This document shows, in pieces, positions 34,001-43,309 of a stretch of DNA of 64,000 bases. The notes under the pieces were generated by a model that was not told the origin of the DNA, did not search any database, and saw only the letters and a list, made by a program, of their open reading frames with translations. This stretch comes from Hujiaoplasma nucleasis (GTDB taxonomy: Bacteria; Bacillota_I; Bacilli_A; Izemoplasmatales; Hujiaoplasmataceae). Made by a program: the position numbers and the translations under genes. Numbering within the stretch: position 1 is the stretch's first letter; the number at the start of each line of letters is the position of its first letter. The stretch spans positions 682,001-746,000 of the forward strand of contig NZ_CP051151.1 in assembly GCF_013745115.1 (NCBI RefSeq), in the 5' to 3' direction.

Positions 34001-35203
34001 GAATTGTTGTACACCTAAACGATATTTAGGTTTATGCTCTCCTTGAATTAAAGGCAAAGCATAATCAATAAATTCTTGGGTCACGCCATTACCTTCCATA
34101 TTAATCATGGTATCAGGCATTTTCTTTTCATAATTTGCACAAGCAGATAAATCAAAACTTGTCCAACCTACTGTATAAGGATCATTAGAAGTTCTCATGA
34201 TACCTACCATTAAATTTGAATAATTCTTTAATGCAAGTTCAACCGCATACTTTCCGACACCAACAGCTTCATTAACATCAACCATTGATTGATAATGAGA
34301 AGCTGCTCTTTGTGAAGAACTTAACTCAACAGATCTTGTTGATAATTTAAGTTCTCTAGATAATAATTCAGATAATTTAGCAGCTACACCGCCTAATTGT
34401 GAATGACCAAAATCATCTTTACCGCTTTTAGCAAAAACAAAGTGACCCAGTTCATTAACGATACCTTCTGATACTGCAATCAAGCAGTGTTTCTTCTTTT
34501 CATAAACTTCTTTAACATCTCTTTTAAACTTTTCAAAAGAAAATGGTCTTTCAGGAACATAAATTAAATCTGGACCAAATCCATTAATAGAAGCTAAAGC
34601 AGATGAAGCAGTTAACCAACCTGCATGCCGTCCCATTATTTCAACAATGGTGACTTTCCCAATAGGATAAGCCAACATATCATAATATATTTCAGCCATG
34701 GTATTGGCTATATATTTAGCCGCAGAACCAAAACCTGGAGTATGATCAGTATATGGCAAATCATTATCAATGGTTTTTGGAACACCAATCACTGAAACTT
34801 GATATTGTTCTCTTTCCATATACCTTGCTATTTTTGCACAAGTATCCATAGAATCGTTTCCACCATTATATAAAAAATAACGGATATTATATTTCTTAAA
34901 TAATTTAAGTAGTGTTTTATAATCAGTATCATCATCTTCATAATCTTTAAGTTTATATCTTACTGACCCAAAAGCAGATCCTGGTGTATGTTTTAATAAT
35001 TCAATGTCTTTTTTATATTGTTCATTGATTAAAAAAAGCTCCTCATTCAATGCACCTTGAATCCCATGATTCATTACATAGACTTTTTCAATTCTATCTG
35101 ATTGTAAAAAAGCTTCTTGAATAACCCCATAAGCACTAGCGTTAATCACTGAAGTTGGCCCGCCAGATTGACCGTACAATAAATTTCCCTTAATTTTTGT
35201 CAT
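33986..35203 (-). CDS. pfp: Pyrophosphate-dependent 6-phosphofructokinase
   Basis: 405 residues. The phosphoryl-donor site GGNDSMDT has Asp where ATP enzymes have Gly (GGDGS), and PKTIDND has Lys where ATP enzymes have Gly (PGTIDND); both mark PPi use. The fructose-6-phosphate site EIMGRHAGW is present. The reaction is reversible, so it can work in glycolysis and gluconeogenesis. The membrane pyrophosphatase in this window shows that PPi is valuable in this cell. Confidence 0.92.
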   Translation of the reverse strand: MTKIKGNLLYGQSGGPTSVINASAYGVIQEAFLQSDRIEKVYVMNHGIQGALNEELFLINEQYKKDIELLKHTPGSAFGSVRYKLKDYEDDDTDYKTLLKLFKKYNIRYFLYNGGNDSMDTCAKIARYMEREQYQVSVIGVPKTIDNDLPYTDHTPGFGSAAKYIANTMAEIYYDMLAYPIGKVTIVEIMGRHAGWLTASSALASINGFGPDLIYVPERPFSFEKFKRDVKEVYEKKKHCLIAVSEGIVNELGHFVFAKSGKDDFGHSQLGGVAAKLSELLSRELKLSTRSVELSSSQRAASHYQSMVDVNEAVGVGKYAVELALKNYSNLMVGIMRTSNDPYTVGWTSFDLSACANYEKKMPDTMINMEGNGVTQEFIDYALPLIQGEHKPKYRLGVQQFAKIK

Positions 35204-35261
35204 ATAAACACCTCGTATAATATCATACCATAATTTTTATAAAACATGTAAAAAAATATTC

Positions 35262-35287
35262 AAAAAAAGGATGCAATAAACATCCTT
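35262..35287 (-). terminator. Terminator after the tdh-kbl operon
   Basis: AAGGATG/CATCCTT stem and T7 on the minus strand. The stop of the small membrane protein gene (35286-35288) overlaps the 5' arm. Confidence 0.85.
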
Positions 35288-35579
35288 AACTTGATATATT
35301 AATAATAATTATCCATAGGTCAATAGCCAACAAAATAAAAGCTATAAGATACCATTTTGTATAATCACCTTTATTCTTTTCATCATACAATTGATAGCCA
35401 ATAAAATAAGAAATAATTCCTATAAAAATAATAATAATGTACTTAGAAAAAACATAAGGCTGATCATCTGTTGAATTAAATCTTAAAACAATATCATGCC
35501 CTAGATACAAAAGACTCATTAACATGAATAAAGCTGTTAATGCAACAAATGCATAAAAAATCTTGCGATGGGCAGGCAT
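35286..35579 (-). CDS. Small three-helix membrane protein, unknown function
   Basis: 97 residues with hydrophobic segments at about 7-25, 45-65 and 75-95. I do not recognise a family. It starts 1 nt after kbl, so it is the third gene of the threonine-degradation operon. A link to threonine or glycine metabolism is only positional. Confidence 0.65.
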   Translation of the reverse strand: MPAHRKIFYAFVALTALFMLMSLLYLGHDIVLRFNSTDDQPYVFSKYIIIIFIGIISYFIGYQLYDEKNKGDYTKWYLIAFILLAIDLWIIIINISS

Positions 35580-35580
35580 C

Positions 35581-36759
35581 TTAAATAATTTTTAATTCTT
35601 TGCCCACTTTTTCCATTGTTTCTACTGCAAAATCCAAATCTTCTTTAGTATGAGCTGCACTAATCATACAACGTAACCGTCCTGTGTTTTTAGGTACAGT
35701 AGGAAAAACAATGGCTGAAACAAAGACACCTTCTTCTAATAATCTCTTAGAAAATTTCATGGTTAAATCTTCTTTGCCAACCATAACAGGTGTAATTGGA
35801 GTTTCACTATGGCCAATATCAAAACCTAATTTTTCTAACTTGTTCTTAAAGTATCTTGCATTATCCCATAGCTGATCAGTATATTCAGTAGAATTCATCA
35901 GTAATTTAACGGATTGAATAATTGCGCCGATGGCTGCAGGTGGTAAAGCAGTTGAGAATAGTAAAGGACGTCCTCTATGTAAAAGCCATTCTTTAACCAC
36001 TTTTTTACTAGCTACATAACCACCAATGACACCGATAGCTTTTGATAAAGTCCCAATGATAAAATCAACTTGACCATGCAAATGGAAATGATCAACTGTC
36101 CCACGTCCATTTTCGCCTAAAACACCAGATCCATGAGCATCATCAACATAAGTTAAACAATTATATTTCTTAGCTAATTCAACTATTTTCGGTAATTTTG
36201 CTAAGTCTCCATCCATTGAGAAAACACCATCAGTAATAATTAAAACATTATTGTAATCATCTCTTTTTTCTTTTAAGATACCTTCTAAATCTTCCATATC
36301 AGAGTGTTTATAAATAGCCTTATCCGCTCTCGATAAACGAACACCATCAATAATTGACGCATGATTTAATTCATCAGAAATAATTAAATCTCCCTTATTA
36401 ACAATGGCTTGAATAGCACCAATATTACAGTTTAAACCTGATTGAAAAACAGTAACTGCTTCTTCTCGCTTAAATTCAGCTAATAAAACTTCTAACTCTT
36501 CAAGCGGTGCTTGATTTCCAACAATAGTTCTTACAGAACCTGTTCCAGCACCATATTTTTTTACTGCTTCAATCGCAGCTTCTTCAACCTGAGGATGAGT
36601 CGCTAGTCCTAAATAATTGTTAGAAGATAGATTAACAACTTCTTTTCCGTTTAAAGAAATTCGGTTATCACAAGGACCTTCATTAATAGGTAGGGTTCTG
36701 TATACCCCATCCTCTTTTAATTGTTCTACTTGTTTTTCTAAATACTTTAAATTATTCAT
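35581..36759 (-). CDS. kbl: Glycine C-acetyltransferase (2-amino-3-ketobutyrate CoA ligase)
   Basis: 392 residues, alpha-oxoamine synthase family. [32 protein letters not shown] and the PLP Lys in [14 protein letters not shown] are clear. It splits 2-amino-3-ketobutyrate with CoA into glycine and acetyl-CoA, the step after threonine dehydrogenase. Its start overlaps the tdh end by 8 nt. Confidence 0.95.
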   Translation of the reverse strand: MNNLKYLEKQVEQLKEDGVYRTLPINEGPCDNRISLNGKEVVNLSSNNYLGLATHPQVEEAAIEAVKKYGAGTGSVRTIVGNQAPLEELEVLLAEFKREEAVTVFQSGLNCNIGAIQAIVNKGDLIISDELNHASIIDGVRLSRADKAIYKHSDMEDLEGILKEKRDDYNNVLIITDGVFSMDGDLAKLPKIVELAKKYNCLTYVDDAHGSGVLGENGRGTVDHFHLHGQVDFIIGTLSKAIGVIGGYVASKKVVKEWLLHRGRPLLFSTALPPAAIGAIIQSVKLLMNSTEYTDQLWDNARYFKNKLEKLGFDIGHSETPITPVMVGKEDLTMKFSKRLLEEGVFVSAIVFPTVPKNTGRLRCMISAAHTKEDLDFAVETMEKVGKELKII

Positions 36760-37840
36760 CTATATCATCTCCTGGAATTAAAATTATTTTCCCACAATTT
36801 TTACCGTTCATCACTTCAGCAGCTTGGCTGATTTGACTTAATGGGAATTGATGAGTCACAAATTTATCAAAGTGTAATAAATCATTGGATACTAGATACT
36901 TGACCTTATCCCAAGTTTCATAAATTCTTCTTCCAACAACACCATAAATATTCAAACCTTTAAAAACAACATCATTGGCTAAATCTATAGAAATATTTTC
37001 GTTTGGCAATCCAAGCAATGACATACCACCACCAGCTTTTATATATTTAAAAGCCAATTCAATGGCACCCTTATTACCAGAAAAATCACATACTACATCA
37101 ACACCCTTACCATGAGTTGCTTCCATAACTTTTTGATACACATCTTCATTGATTGGATTTATCACTAAATCAGCATCTAATTCTTTAGCTAAATTTTGTC
37201 TAAACTCATTGACCTCGATAGCGATAACCTGTTTAGCCCCATAAGCCTTTGCAACATCAATACCCATTAAACCTATTGGACCACACCCTAATATAACTAC
37301 AGACTTATCTTTGACGTCAAAATGCGTCACAGTATGTACAGCATTCCCTAAAGGTTCTTGAACCGATAAATACAAGTCATTTTTTGCATCATTATTAACT
37401 ATACAATTCGCTGCTGGTATTTTAATATATCTAGCGAAACAACCATCTCTATCAACACCTATAATCTCGGTATTTTCACAAATATGGCCTTCTCCCCTTA
37501 AACAAAACTCACATTCATTACAAATGATATGGGTTTCTGCACTAACAACATCACCAATTTTTAAACCCTTGACATCATCAGCCATTTTAATAATTTCACC
37601 TGAAAATTCATGTCCTACAATTAAAGGTAAATTTAAATGTGTCTCAGCCCAATGATCATAATTATAAATATGGGAATCTGTTCCGCAAAAAGAAACAGAC
37701 TTTATCTTAATTAATACTTCTTGATCCTTTAAATCAGTCGAAATCTTAACTTTTTTGAAAACAAAACCTTTTTCTGGCTTTTCTTTAACAACAGCCATCA
37801 TTTCTAATTCTTTAATGTGTTCATCCAATGCTTTTTTCAT
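36752..37840 (-). CDS. tdh: L-threonine 3-dehydrogenase
   Basis: 362 residues, zinc MDR family. Catalytic zinc ligands in FCGTDSHIY and GHEFSGE, structural zinc set [15 protein letters not shown], and NAD motif [21 protein letters not shown]. It oxidises threonine to 2-amino-3-ketobutyrate. The chain is about 15-20 residues longer at the N-terminus than usual; AAAGGGAG 7 nt before this ATG supports the longer form. Promoter probably TATAAT near 37880. Confidence 0.93.
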   Translation of the reverse strand: MKKALDEHIKELEMMAVVKEKPEKGFVFKKVKISTDLKDQEVLIKIKSVSFCGTDSHIYNYDHWAETHLNLPLIVGHEFSGEIIKMADDVKGLKIGDVVSAETHIICNECEFCLRGEGHICENTEIIGVDRDGCFARYIKIPAANCIVNNDAKNDLYLSVQEPLGNAVHTVTHFDVKDKSVVILGCGPIGLMGIDVAKAYGAKQVIAIEVNEFRQNLAKELDADLVINPINEDVYQKVMEATHGKGVDVVCDFSGNKGAIELAFKYIKAGGGMSLLGLPNENISIDLANDVVFKGLNIYGVVGRRIYETWDKVKYLVSNDLLHFDKFVTHQFPLSQISQAAEVMNGKNCGKIILIPGDDIDE

Positions 37841-37920
37841 ATGTGTCTCCCTTTAATTTCATTAAATTATCCATTCGTATTATAACATACCAAATAGTAA
37901 GATTTAAAGGCATTTTTCTT

Positions 37921-37951
37921 AAAAAAAAGAAAAAGCTGAAAGCCTTTTCTT
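37921..37951 (-). terminator. Terminator after the GyrI-like gene
   Basis: AAGAAAAGGCT/AGCTTTTTCTT stem around TTC, then T8 on the minus strand, touching the stop codon at 37951-37953. Confidence 0.85.
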
Positions 37952-38430
37952 TATTCCTCTAATTTAAATGATAAATACAATTTTTGATTATTAAAATGGC
38001 TACCACTTTCATCCTGATAATCTTCCACATGAAAGCCTAAATGAACATTTAAATCTTCATTTTCTACATACTTATAGACTTTCTTTATCTCATTCTTTAA
38101 ATCTTTCTTATTAATTGGAAACATTATATATTTACCTTTAGGTAATTTTTTTGTGACTAAATTTTCTTCATCAACTTCCACTAGACCTTCAGTTTGAACC
38201 ATGGCATAATAATCAACAGTTTTAGATTCCATAAAGTCAAAACGATATATTTCTAAACCTATGAATCTTAAAGGTGTTATCTTATTGGGAATTTCACTCA
38301 TGTATAAATTTTCTAATTCTTCCCATAAACCTGGTAATTTAAGATGATCATCAGATCCGATTTTAAAACCACCTATCATTTCAATACCAGCATAATATCT
38401 TGTTTCAAAATCTTTCACTATATATTCCAT
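37951..38430 (-). CDS. GyrI-like / bacterial effector-binding domain protein
   Basis: 159 residues. Single SOUL/GyrI-like domain: YYAGIEMIGGF at the start, then LPGLWEELENLYMSEIPN, a central IGLEIYRFDF strand and LPKGKYIMFPI. Family members bind small hydrophobic or cationic ligands, some as drug-binding partners of regulators. No DNA-binding domain is attached. Monocistronic. Confidence 0.78.
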   Translation of the reverse strand: MEYIVKDFETRYYAGIEMIGGFKIGSDDHLKLPGLWEELENLYMSEIPNKITPLRFIGLEIYRFDFMESKTVDYYAMVQTEGLVEVDEENLVTKKLPKGKYIMFPINKKDLKNEIKKVYKYVENEDLNVHLGFHVEDYQDESGSHFNNQKLYLSFKLEE

Positions 38431-38523
38431 ATTTTCACCTCTTAAGAATATTATAACAAAGAAATAATAGATTTCAAATATGACAAATGAAGATTAATAC
38501 TAATTTCATTAGTTTTTAAGTAA

Positions 38524-38551
38524 TAAAAAAAGAGAAGATAATCTTCTCTTT
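38524..38551 (-). terminator. Terminator after tRNA-Gly
   Basis: AAAGAGAAGAT/ATCTTCTCTTT stem followed by T7 on the minus strand. Confidence 0.88.
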
Positions 38552-38562
38552 CAAAATTCTCA

Positions 38563-38636
38563 TGGAGCAAGCGAGGGGAATCGAACCCCCATTCTCTGCA
38601 TGGCAAGCAGACGTTTTACCATTAAACTACACCTGC
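38563..38636 (-). tRNA. tRNA-Gly (anticodon GCC)
   Basis: 74 nt with encoded CCA. Acceptor GCAGGTG/CGCTTGC (two wobble pairs), anticodon stem TCTGC/GCAGA with loop TTGCCAT, T loop TTCGATT. Confidence 0.97.
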
Positions 38637-38712
38637 AAGTGCATGATTTCACGCACTATATATTTTATAATAATTGACAAATAAAATCAACCATTATTTC
38701 TTAAAAATTAGA

Positions 38713-39276
38713 TTATTTTATTAACCTGCGCCACGGACTTACAAAACCACCACTGACCATAGATACATCATTGCTGACAACCAAGGCATCATCATCTGTT
38801 TCATTGATGAGTTTGACAATATTTAGTTTGTTCTTACGATTAGCGAATATCATAAGAACTTCTCTTTCTTTGTACTTGCCATAGGCATTAATGCTTGTGA
38901 CTGCGTAACCTGCATCCCTTAAAGCATTGGTGACGTTTTTAGCTTCTTCTTTCATAATAATTGCTTGGATAAGTATCTTACCTACACCAATTTTATCTTC
39001 TATGATAGATCCTAAATAAACCCCAACCGCAAAACCTATACCATAATATATACCTTTTAAAGGCGCTTCAGTAATACCGTTAATAACTGATGATGCGATA
39101 AATACCCATAACAATATTTCAATAAGTGCTAAGATAGTTCCAGGTTTTCTCAAACCTTTTCCTATAAAAATGATTCTTAAAGTAGATATTGATACTTCTA
39201 CAATCTTAGCCCCCAAAATTAATAATACTTCCCATAAGGGTACTGATGATAAAAATTCCCAAATTGTATCCCACAT
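38713..39276 (-). CDS. UPF0316/DUF2179 membrane protein (YebE-like)
   Basis: 187 residues from ATG 39276 (GAGGTG 6 nt upstream; GTG 39285 rejected). Three hydrophobic segments (~10-90, including LILGAKIVEVSISTLRIIFIGKG) precede a C-terminal DUF2179 domain (AIIMKEEAKNVTNALRDAGYAVTSINAYGKYKEREVLMIF). The family's function is unknown; the soluble domain may bind a ligand or nucleotide. Confidence 0.88.
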   Translation of the reverse strand: MWDTIWEFLSSVPLWEVLLILGAKIVEVSISTLRIIFIGKGLRKPGTILALIEILLWVFIASSVINGITEAPLKGIYYGIGFAVGVYLGSIIEDKIGVGKILIQAIIMKEEAKNVTNALRDAGYAVTSINAYGKYKEREVLMIFANRKNKLNIVKLINETDDDALVVSNDVSMVSGGFVSPWRRLIK

Positions 39277-39380
39277 AAAAGACACCTCTTTCTTTATTTC
39301 CCTAATAAATTATACACTTATATAATAAATAATCAAGACAAATTACTTATTAAAAAACAGATAATAATTTTCCGTTTTTT

Positions 39381-41342
39381 TTACTCTTTTCTAGTCACTG
39401 TAGCGTCCATCCAAGTCTCAATCCACAATATTCTTTCTGCCAATCGATCAACACTAATTAAGAACTTATTAGCTTCTTTATTGTGATTTAAATCTATATT
39501 TTCTGGATAGTATATTTCGTTTTCACTATAGGTGAAAAAGTCAGAATTTAAAAAGGCAGTAATCTTATGAGAATAGAAAATAGATTCTATGTCTGTGAAA
39601 ATAGATTCTCCTAAAGTAAAGTTTATATAATAAGGAATTCCTAATAAATGATAATAAGTAGGTAAAAGATCATAAGTAGAAATGAATTTATCCACTTGAG
39701 TATCTTCTTCAGGATTATTAGCTAAATAAGCTTGAGTTAATTTAGGATTATAAATCGAGAAAAAAGTTTTATAGATATAAGGATAATGAACCTCACCCAT
39801 TTGAACATCATTAATTCTTAAATGCATTTGATGGTAAAACAAATTATGGTCTCCATACAAAACAATAAGTGTATCATCTAATATACCTTCAGCTTCTAAA
39901 GCATCCAATAAAATACCTAAAGCTACATCAAAGTCCATCATGGCTGCTTGATAATAACGCATTCTACCTGGATCCTCTGGATCCACAGAATCATCCATAA
40001 TATTGACCCAATCGCCATTTGCTTCTGCTTGATCAATTTGATCAAAATATCCTAATTCAGTAAACTTTTGTAGATTGTTTTTTCCTCTAACTGACGGATA
40101 ATTTCTATTGTAAGGACCATGGGCTACTAAAGTGGTCCAATAATAATAAAAAGGCTCTCCATCATCTTCAGTAAACATATAATCTAACATGCGTTCCATG
40201 GTTCGAGAATCCAAAGTATAGTCTCCGCCCCAACCATATATTTTTTCATCAGGGAAAAAATCTTCATGATAATAACCTTCTTCAAAACCTAAAGCTGGTG
40301 TAAGTTCAGTTCGACTATAAAAGCTTGATAAATTTTCATGAAAATAAACCGTACGATAACCTTGTCTATTTAAAACATTAGGCATTGAATATGAAAAATC
40401 ATAATCAAAGAACTTAGTCATGATACCATCGTTAGGATAATGACCTAAAATACCAATGGTTTCTGAAACCACAGTTTTATTTTCCGCATGGTGATTAGGG
40501 AAAAACAAACCTTCAGTTGTCATTTTGTATAGATTAGGGGTTAAAACCGGGTTAACCGCAAAACTTTGTCCGCTTTCAATCATAATCGTAATGACATTCA
40601 TTCCTTCTAACAGCCCTGCATAAGGAATTTCTAAATCAGATTCATCAAAATCATTGGGATCTTCTAAAACCAATTGTTCTTTTAAGTCATTTATATCGAT
40701 ATCATCATTAGCTGAAAACAACAAAGAATCTATTTCTTTAACATAAAAACCCATCATACCATATTTCTTTATTGAACTTCTTTTAAATAATGAAACGTTG
40801 GTAGCATCGTTGTATTCCCTATAAGAAGGTAGAACTACATTGAGGGTAAATAACAATACAATAAGAGAAACAACAAGTATAGGAAAGGTTTTAATTAAAT
40901 AAAAAGGACTTCTTAAATAAGGTTTAAAGAATAACTTACTTACATAGGCTAAAGTAATTCCATAAAGCAAAAAAACAGCTAGAATAGCAACAATTGAATC
41001 CCAATGTAAGAAATCAGCCACAAATACATTTGCTGCCTCATCAGCGTATAATAAATGCATCACTGAGAATATTTCTCCATTCAACTCATAATTCATGGTA
41101 TTGTTAACCAAGGCTAATAAACCAGCAATAAATATAAAAAATGATAAATAGAATATACTAGTCTTATGCTTCTTAAAAATTAAGGATAGGGATGCAAAAA
41201 CAGTCATCACCAATAAATCCACTAACCAAAATTTAGGAAAGAATCCTAATTTTAACCATGTGAACATCATCATTTCTATTAATATATAAAATATCAAAAA
41301 AATGCCTAAAAGTATTAATTTTTCTTTGAATAATCTTTTCAT
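39381..41342 (-). CDS. LTA synthase family sulfatase-fold membrane protein
   Basis: 653 residues. Five hydrophobic helices (~5-185) anchor an extracellular sulfatase-type domain (~245-610). MNVITIMIESGQSF holds the first metal-binding acid, NKTVVSETIGILGHYP the expected catalytic Thr, and LIVLYGDHNLF a second metal site. The family transfers phosphoglycerol from phosphatidylglycerol to make polyglycerol phosphate or head-group-modified glycolipid. The sequence around the Thr differs from the classic LtaS motif (TVVSET for TSDSEF), so exact activity is uncertain. Confidence 0.82.
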   Translation of the reverse strand: MKRLFKEKLILLGIFLIFYILIEMMMFTWLKLGFFPKFWLVDLLVMTVFASLSLIFKKHKTSIFYLSFFIFIAGLLALVNNTMNYELNGEIFSVMHLLYADEAANVFVADFLHWDSIVAILAVFLLYGITLAYVSKLFFKPYLRSPFYLIKTFPILVVSLIVLLFTLNVVLPSYREYNDATNVSLFKRSSIKKYGMMGFYVKEIDSLLFSANDDIDINDLKEQLVLEDPNDFDESDLEIPYAGLLEGMNVITIMIESGQSFAVNPVLTPNLYKMTTEGLFFPNHHAENKTVVSETIGILGHYPNDGIMTKFFDYDFSYSMPNVLNRQGYRTVYFHENLSSFYSRTELTPALGFEEGYYHEDFFPDEKIYGWGGDYTLDSRTMERMLDYMFTEDDGEPFYYYWTTLVAHGPYNRNYPSVRGKNNLQKFTELGYFDQIDQAEANGDWVNIMDDSVDPEDPGRMRYYQAAMMDFDVALGILLDALEAEGILDDTLIVLYGDHNLFYHQMHLRINDVQMGEVHYPYIYKTFFSIYNPKLTQAYLANNPEEDTQVDKFISTYDLLPTYYHLLGIPYYINFTLGESIFTDIESIFYSHKITAFLNSDFFTYSENEIYYPENIDLNHNKEANKFLISVDRLAERILWIETWMDATVTRKE

Positions 41343-41387
41343 GTAACTACCTCTTCTAGTAATAAAACTATATTGAATAATAATTGA

Positions 41388-42806
41388 CTAACGTATGTGA
41401 TCTAAATCTGGGCTTAACCGTTTGTTACTTTCTTTTTCATAATGATAAGCAATATTTAATAATACATCATCTTTAAAAGTCCTACCATTGAAAAACAATG
41501 ATTTGGGATTGTCATCCTTCAAAGCCTTAGCCACTACAGCTACCACAGGATGTCCTGCAATAGGCGCATATGAAGTTCTCTTGACTGATGTGATACAGTC
41601 TAAATCATAGTCATTCATTAACTTACAAAGTAATGAAGCCTTCTCTAAATTCTCTTGATACTTTTCATGATATTCTTTTTCTTTTAAGGTGCCTGAAGTT
41701 GCTTGAGCGGCTTCAAAAATAGATTGACCATATTTCATTCTTTTTTCAGGGTCTTTTCTATTAAACTCAATAATATCTTTTAAAGAATGAACTTTATAAT
41801 CCTTCATATAAAGATTTAAGAAGTGATTCAAATCAACCTTAAAATCATAAATCAAAGTATCAAAATTAGCAATAGATTGAGCTTCAACTTCAAGTTCTAA
41901 AACATCAGCCCCCAAAATCCTAAAAATCTGTTTTGCATGATTTTCTATTTCTATTTCTTCTTCACTATAAGAAATATTGGTGAACTTAATAAAACCAATT
42001 TTTTTATCATCAATAGGTGCTTTTAAATTCTTAGTAAATTCAAAGACATGATCCTTAACTTGATGAGTCGCTAAATCTTCTTGATCATAATCCACTATCA
42101 CATTCATGACTTCAGCCAAATCTTCAACGGTTCTTGCCATTGGTCCAGCAATATCTTGATGATGAGATATAGGAATAATACCACTTCTTGATACCAAGCC
42201 CATGGAAGGTTTTATGGTTTGAATAGAGTTCATTAAGGCAGGCGCAGTCAATGAACCATTGGTCTCTGTTCCAATAGAAAATGGAACAAAATTACAAGCT
42301 ACTGAAACAGCTGAACCAGTTGAAGATCCTAAAGGGTCAATATTCTTACTGTAAGGATTTTTAACCTGACCAGAATAACCACCATAGCCCGAAGGCATGT
42401 CATCAAAGCTCATAAAATAAGCAAATTCCGATAAATTAGCCTTTCCTAAAATAATAGCTCCAGCCTGTCTAAGTTTTTTTACAATGAAAGCATCTTCACT
42501 ACCATAATAGTCTTCAAGCACTATAGAACCAGCCCTTGTATGCATTTTATCTTTTGTTAAAATATTGTCTTTAATAAGCAAAGGAATTCCATGAAGTTTT
42601 GATCGTGGACCCTTCATCTTTCTTTCAAGGTCTAAGTTTCTTGCTAAATCATAAAGGTCTGGATTGATTTCACCAACAGCGTTTATCTTTGGCCCAGACT
42701 GATCATATTGATTAATTCTATCAAGATACATTTCCACCAAATCTAATGATGTCATTTCACCCTTATTAAGCAAGTCATACAACTCATTGATAGTATATTC
42801 TTTCAT
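41388..42806 (-). CDS. Amidase signature family hydrolase
   Basis: 472 residues. The Ser-cisSer-Lys triad is visible: Lys in LLIKDNI, cis-Ser in GSSTGSAVS, nucleophile Ser in TETNGSLTAPA. The C-terminal half ends in SVKRTSYAPIAGHPVV. It hydrolyses an amide bond of unknown substrate; it is not GatA, as no gatB/gatC genes are near. It follows the gamma carbonic anhydrase gene by 7 nt. Confidence 0.88.
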   Translation of the reverse strand: MKEYTINELYDLLNKGEMTSLDLVEMYLDRINQYDQSGPKINAVGEINPDLYDLARNLDLERKMKGPRSKLHGIPLLIKDNILTKDKMHTRAGSIVLEDYYGSEDAFIVKKLRQAGAIILGKANLSEFAYFMSFDDMPSGYGGYSGQVKNPYSKNIDPLGSSTGSAVSVACNFVPFSIGTETNGSLTAPALMNSIQTIKPSMGLVSRSGIIPISHHQDIAGPMARTVEDLAEVMNVIVDYDQEDLATHQVKDHVFEFTKNLKAPIDDKKIGFIKFTNISYSEEEIEIENHAKQIFRILGADVLELEVEAQSIANFDTLIYDFKVDLNHFLNLYMKDYKVHSLKDIIEFNRKDPEKRMKYGQSIFEAAQATSGTLKEKEYHEKYQENLEKASLLCKLMNDYDLDCITSVKRTSYAPIAGHPVVAVVAKALKDDNPKSLFFNGRTFKDDVLLNIAYHYEKESNKRLSPDLDHIR

Positions 42807-42813
42807 ATAAACC

Positions 42814-43308
42814 TCACTTTGAATATTTATTGGCTAAATCTATATAGAGTTTGGAATTATTAATATTGGCTTGAATTTCTTCATCGGTCAACTCCCTAAC
42901 AATTCTCATAGGGTTACCCATGACCAAATGTCTTGGAGGAACTTTTTTTCTTGGTGGTACCACTGTGCCAGCTGCGACCATGGCATAATCACCAATTTCA
43001 CAATGGTCTAAAAGAATAGAACCCATCCCAATCAAAGCATAGTCCCCAACACTACAAGCATGAACAATGGCTGAATGCCCTACCGTGACATACTTACCTA
43101 TTGTCGTCGGTGCATTGGTGTTGGTATGAACCACTGCATTATCTTGGATATTGGTGCCTTCTTTTATGTGAATTGGACACATATCACCACGAATACTGGC
43201 ATGAAACCAAACATTCACATTTTTTTCTAGTTTAACTTGTCCAACAATTTGACCCCCTATGTTTTTAACACTTGGATCTAATTGTGGAATTGTATCTAAA
43301 TATTTCAT
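42814..43308 (-). CDS. Gamma-carbonic anhydrase-like hexapeptide protein
   Basis: 164 residues forming a left-handed beta-helix. Three zinc-type His are present in AVVHTNTN, TVGHSAIVHAC, with RGDMCPIHI before them. LIGMGSILLDHCEIGDYAMVAAGTVVPP is the hexapeptide region. Homologues include active carbonic anhydrases and YrdA-like proteins of unknown activity. The gene is 1 nt after nnrDE. Confidence 0.88.
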   Translation of the reverse strand: MKYLDTIPQLDPSVKNIGGQIVGQVKLEKNVNVWFHASIRGDMCPIHIKEGTNIQDNAVVHTNTNAPTTIGKYVTVGHSAIVHACSVGDYALIGMGSILLDHCEIGDYAMVAAGTVVPPRKKVPPRHLVMGNPMRIVRELTDEEIQANINNSKLYIDLANKYSK

Positions 43309-43309
43309 A

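Noticed and set aside
34900-37840. Glycine riboswitch near kbl-tdh
   Set aside because: The 110-bp region upstream of tdh shows only a promoter-like stretch; no tandem aptamer sequence is seen.
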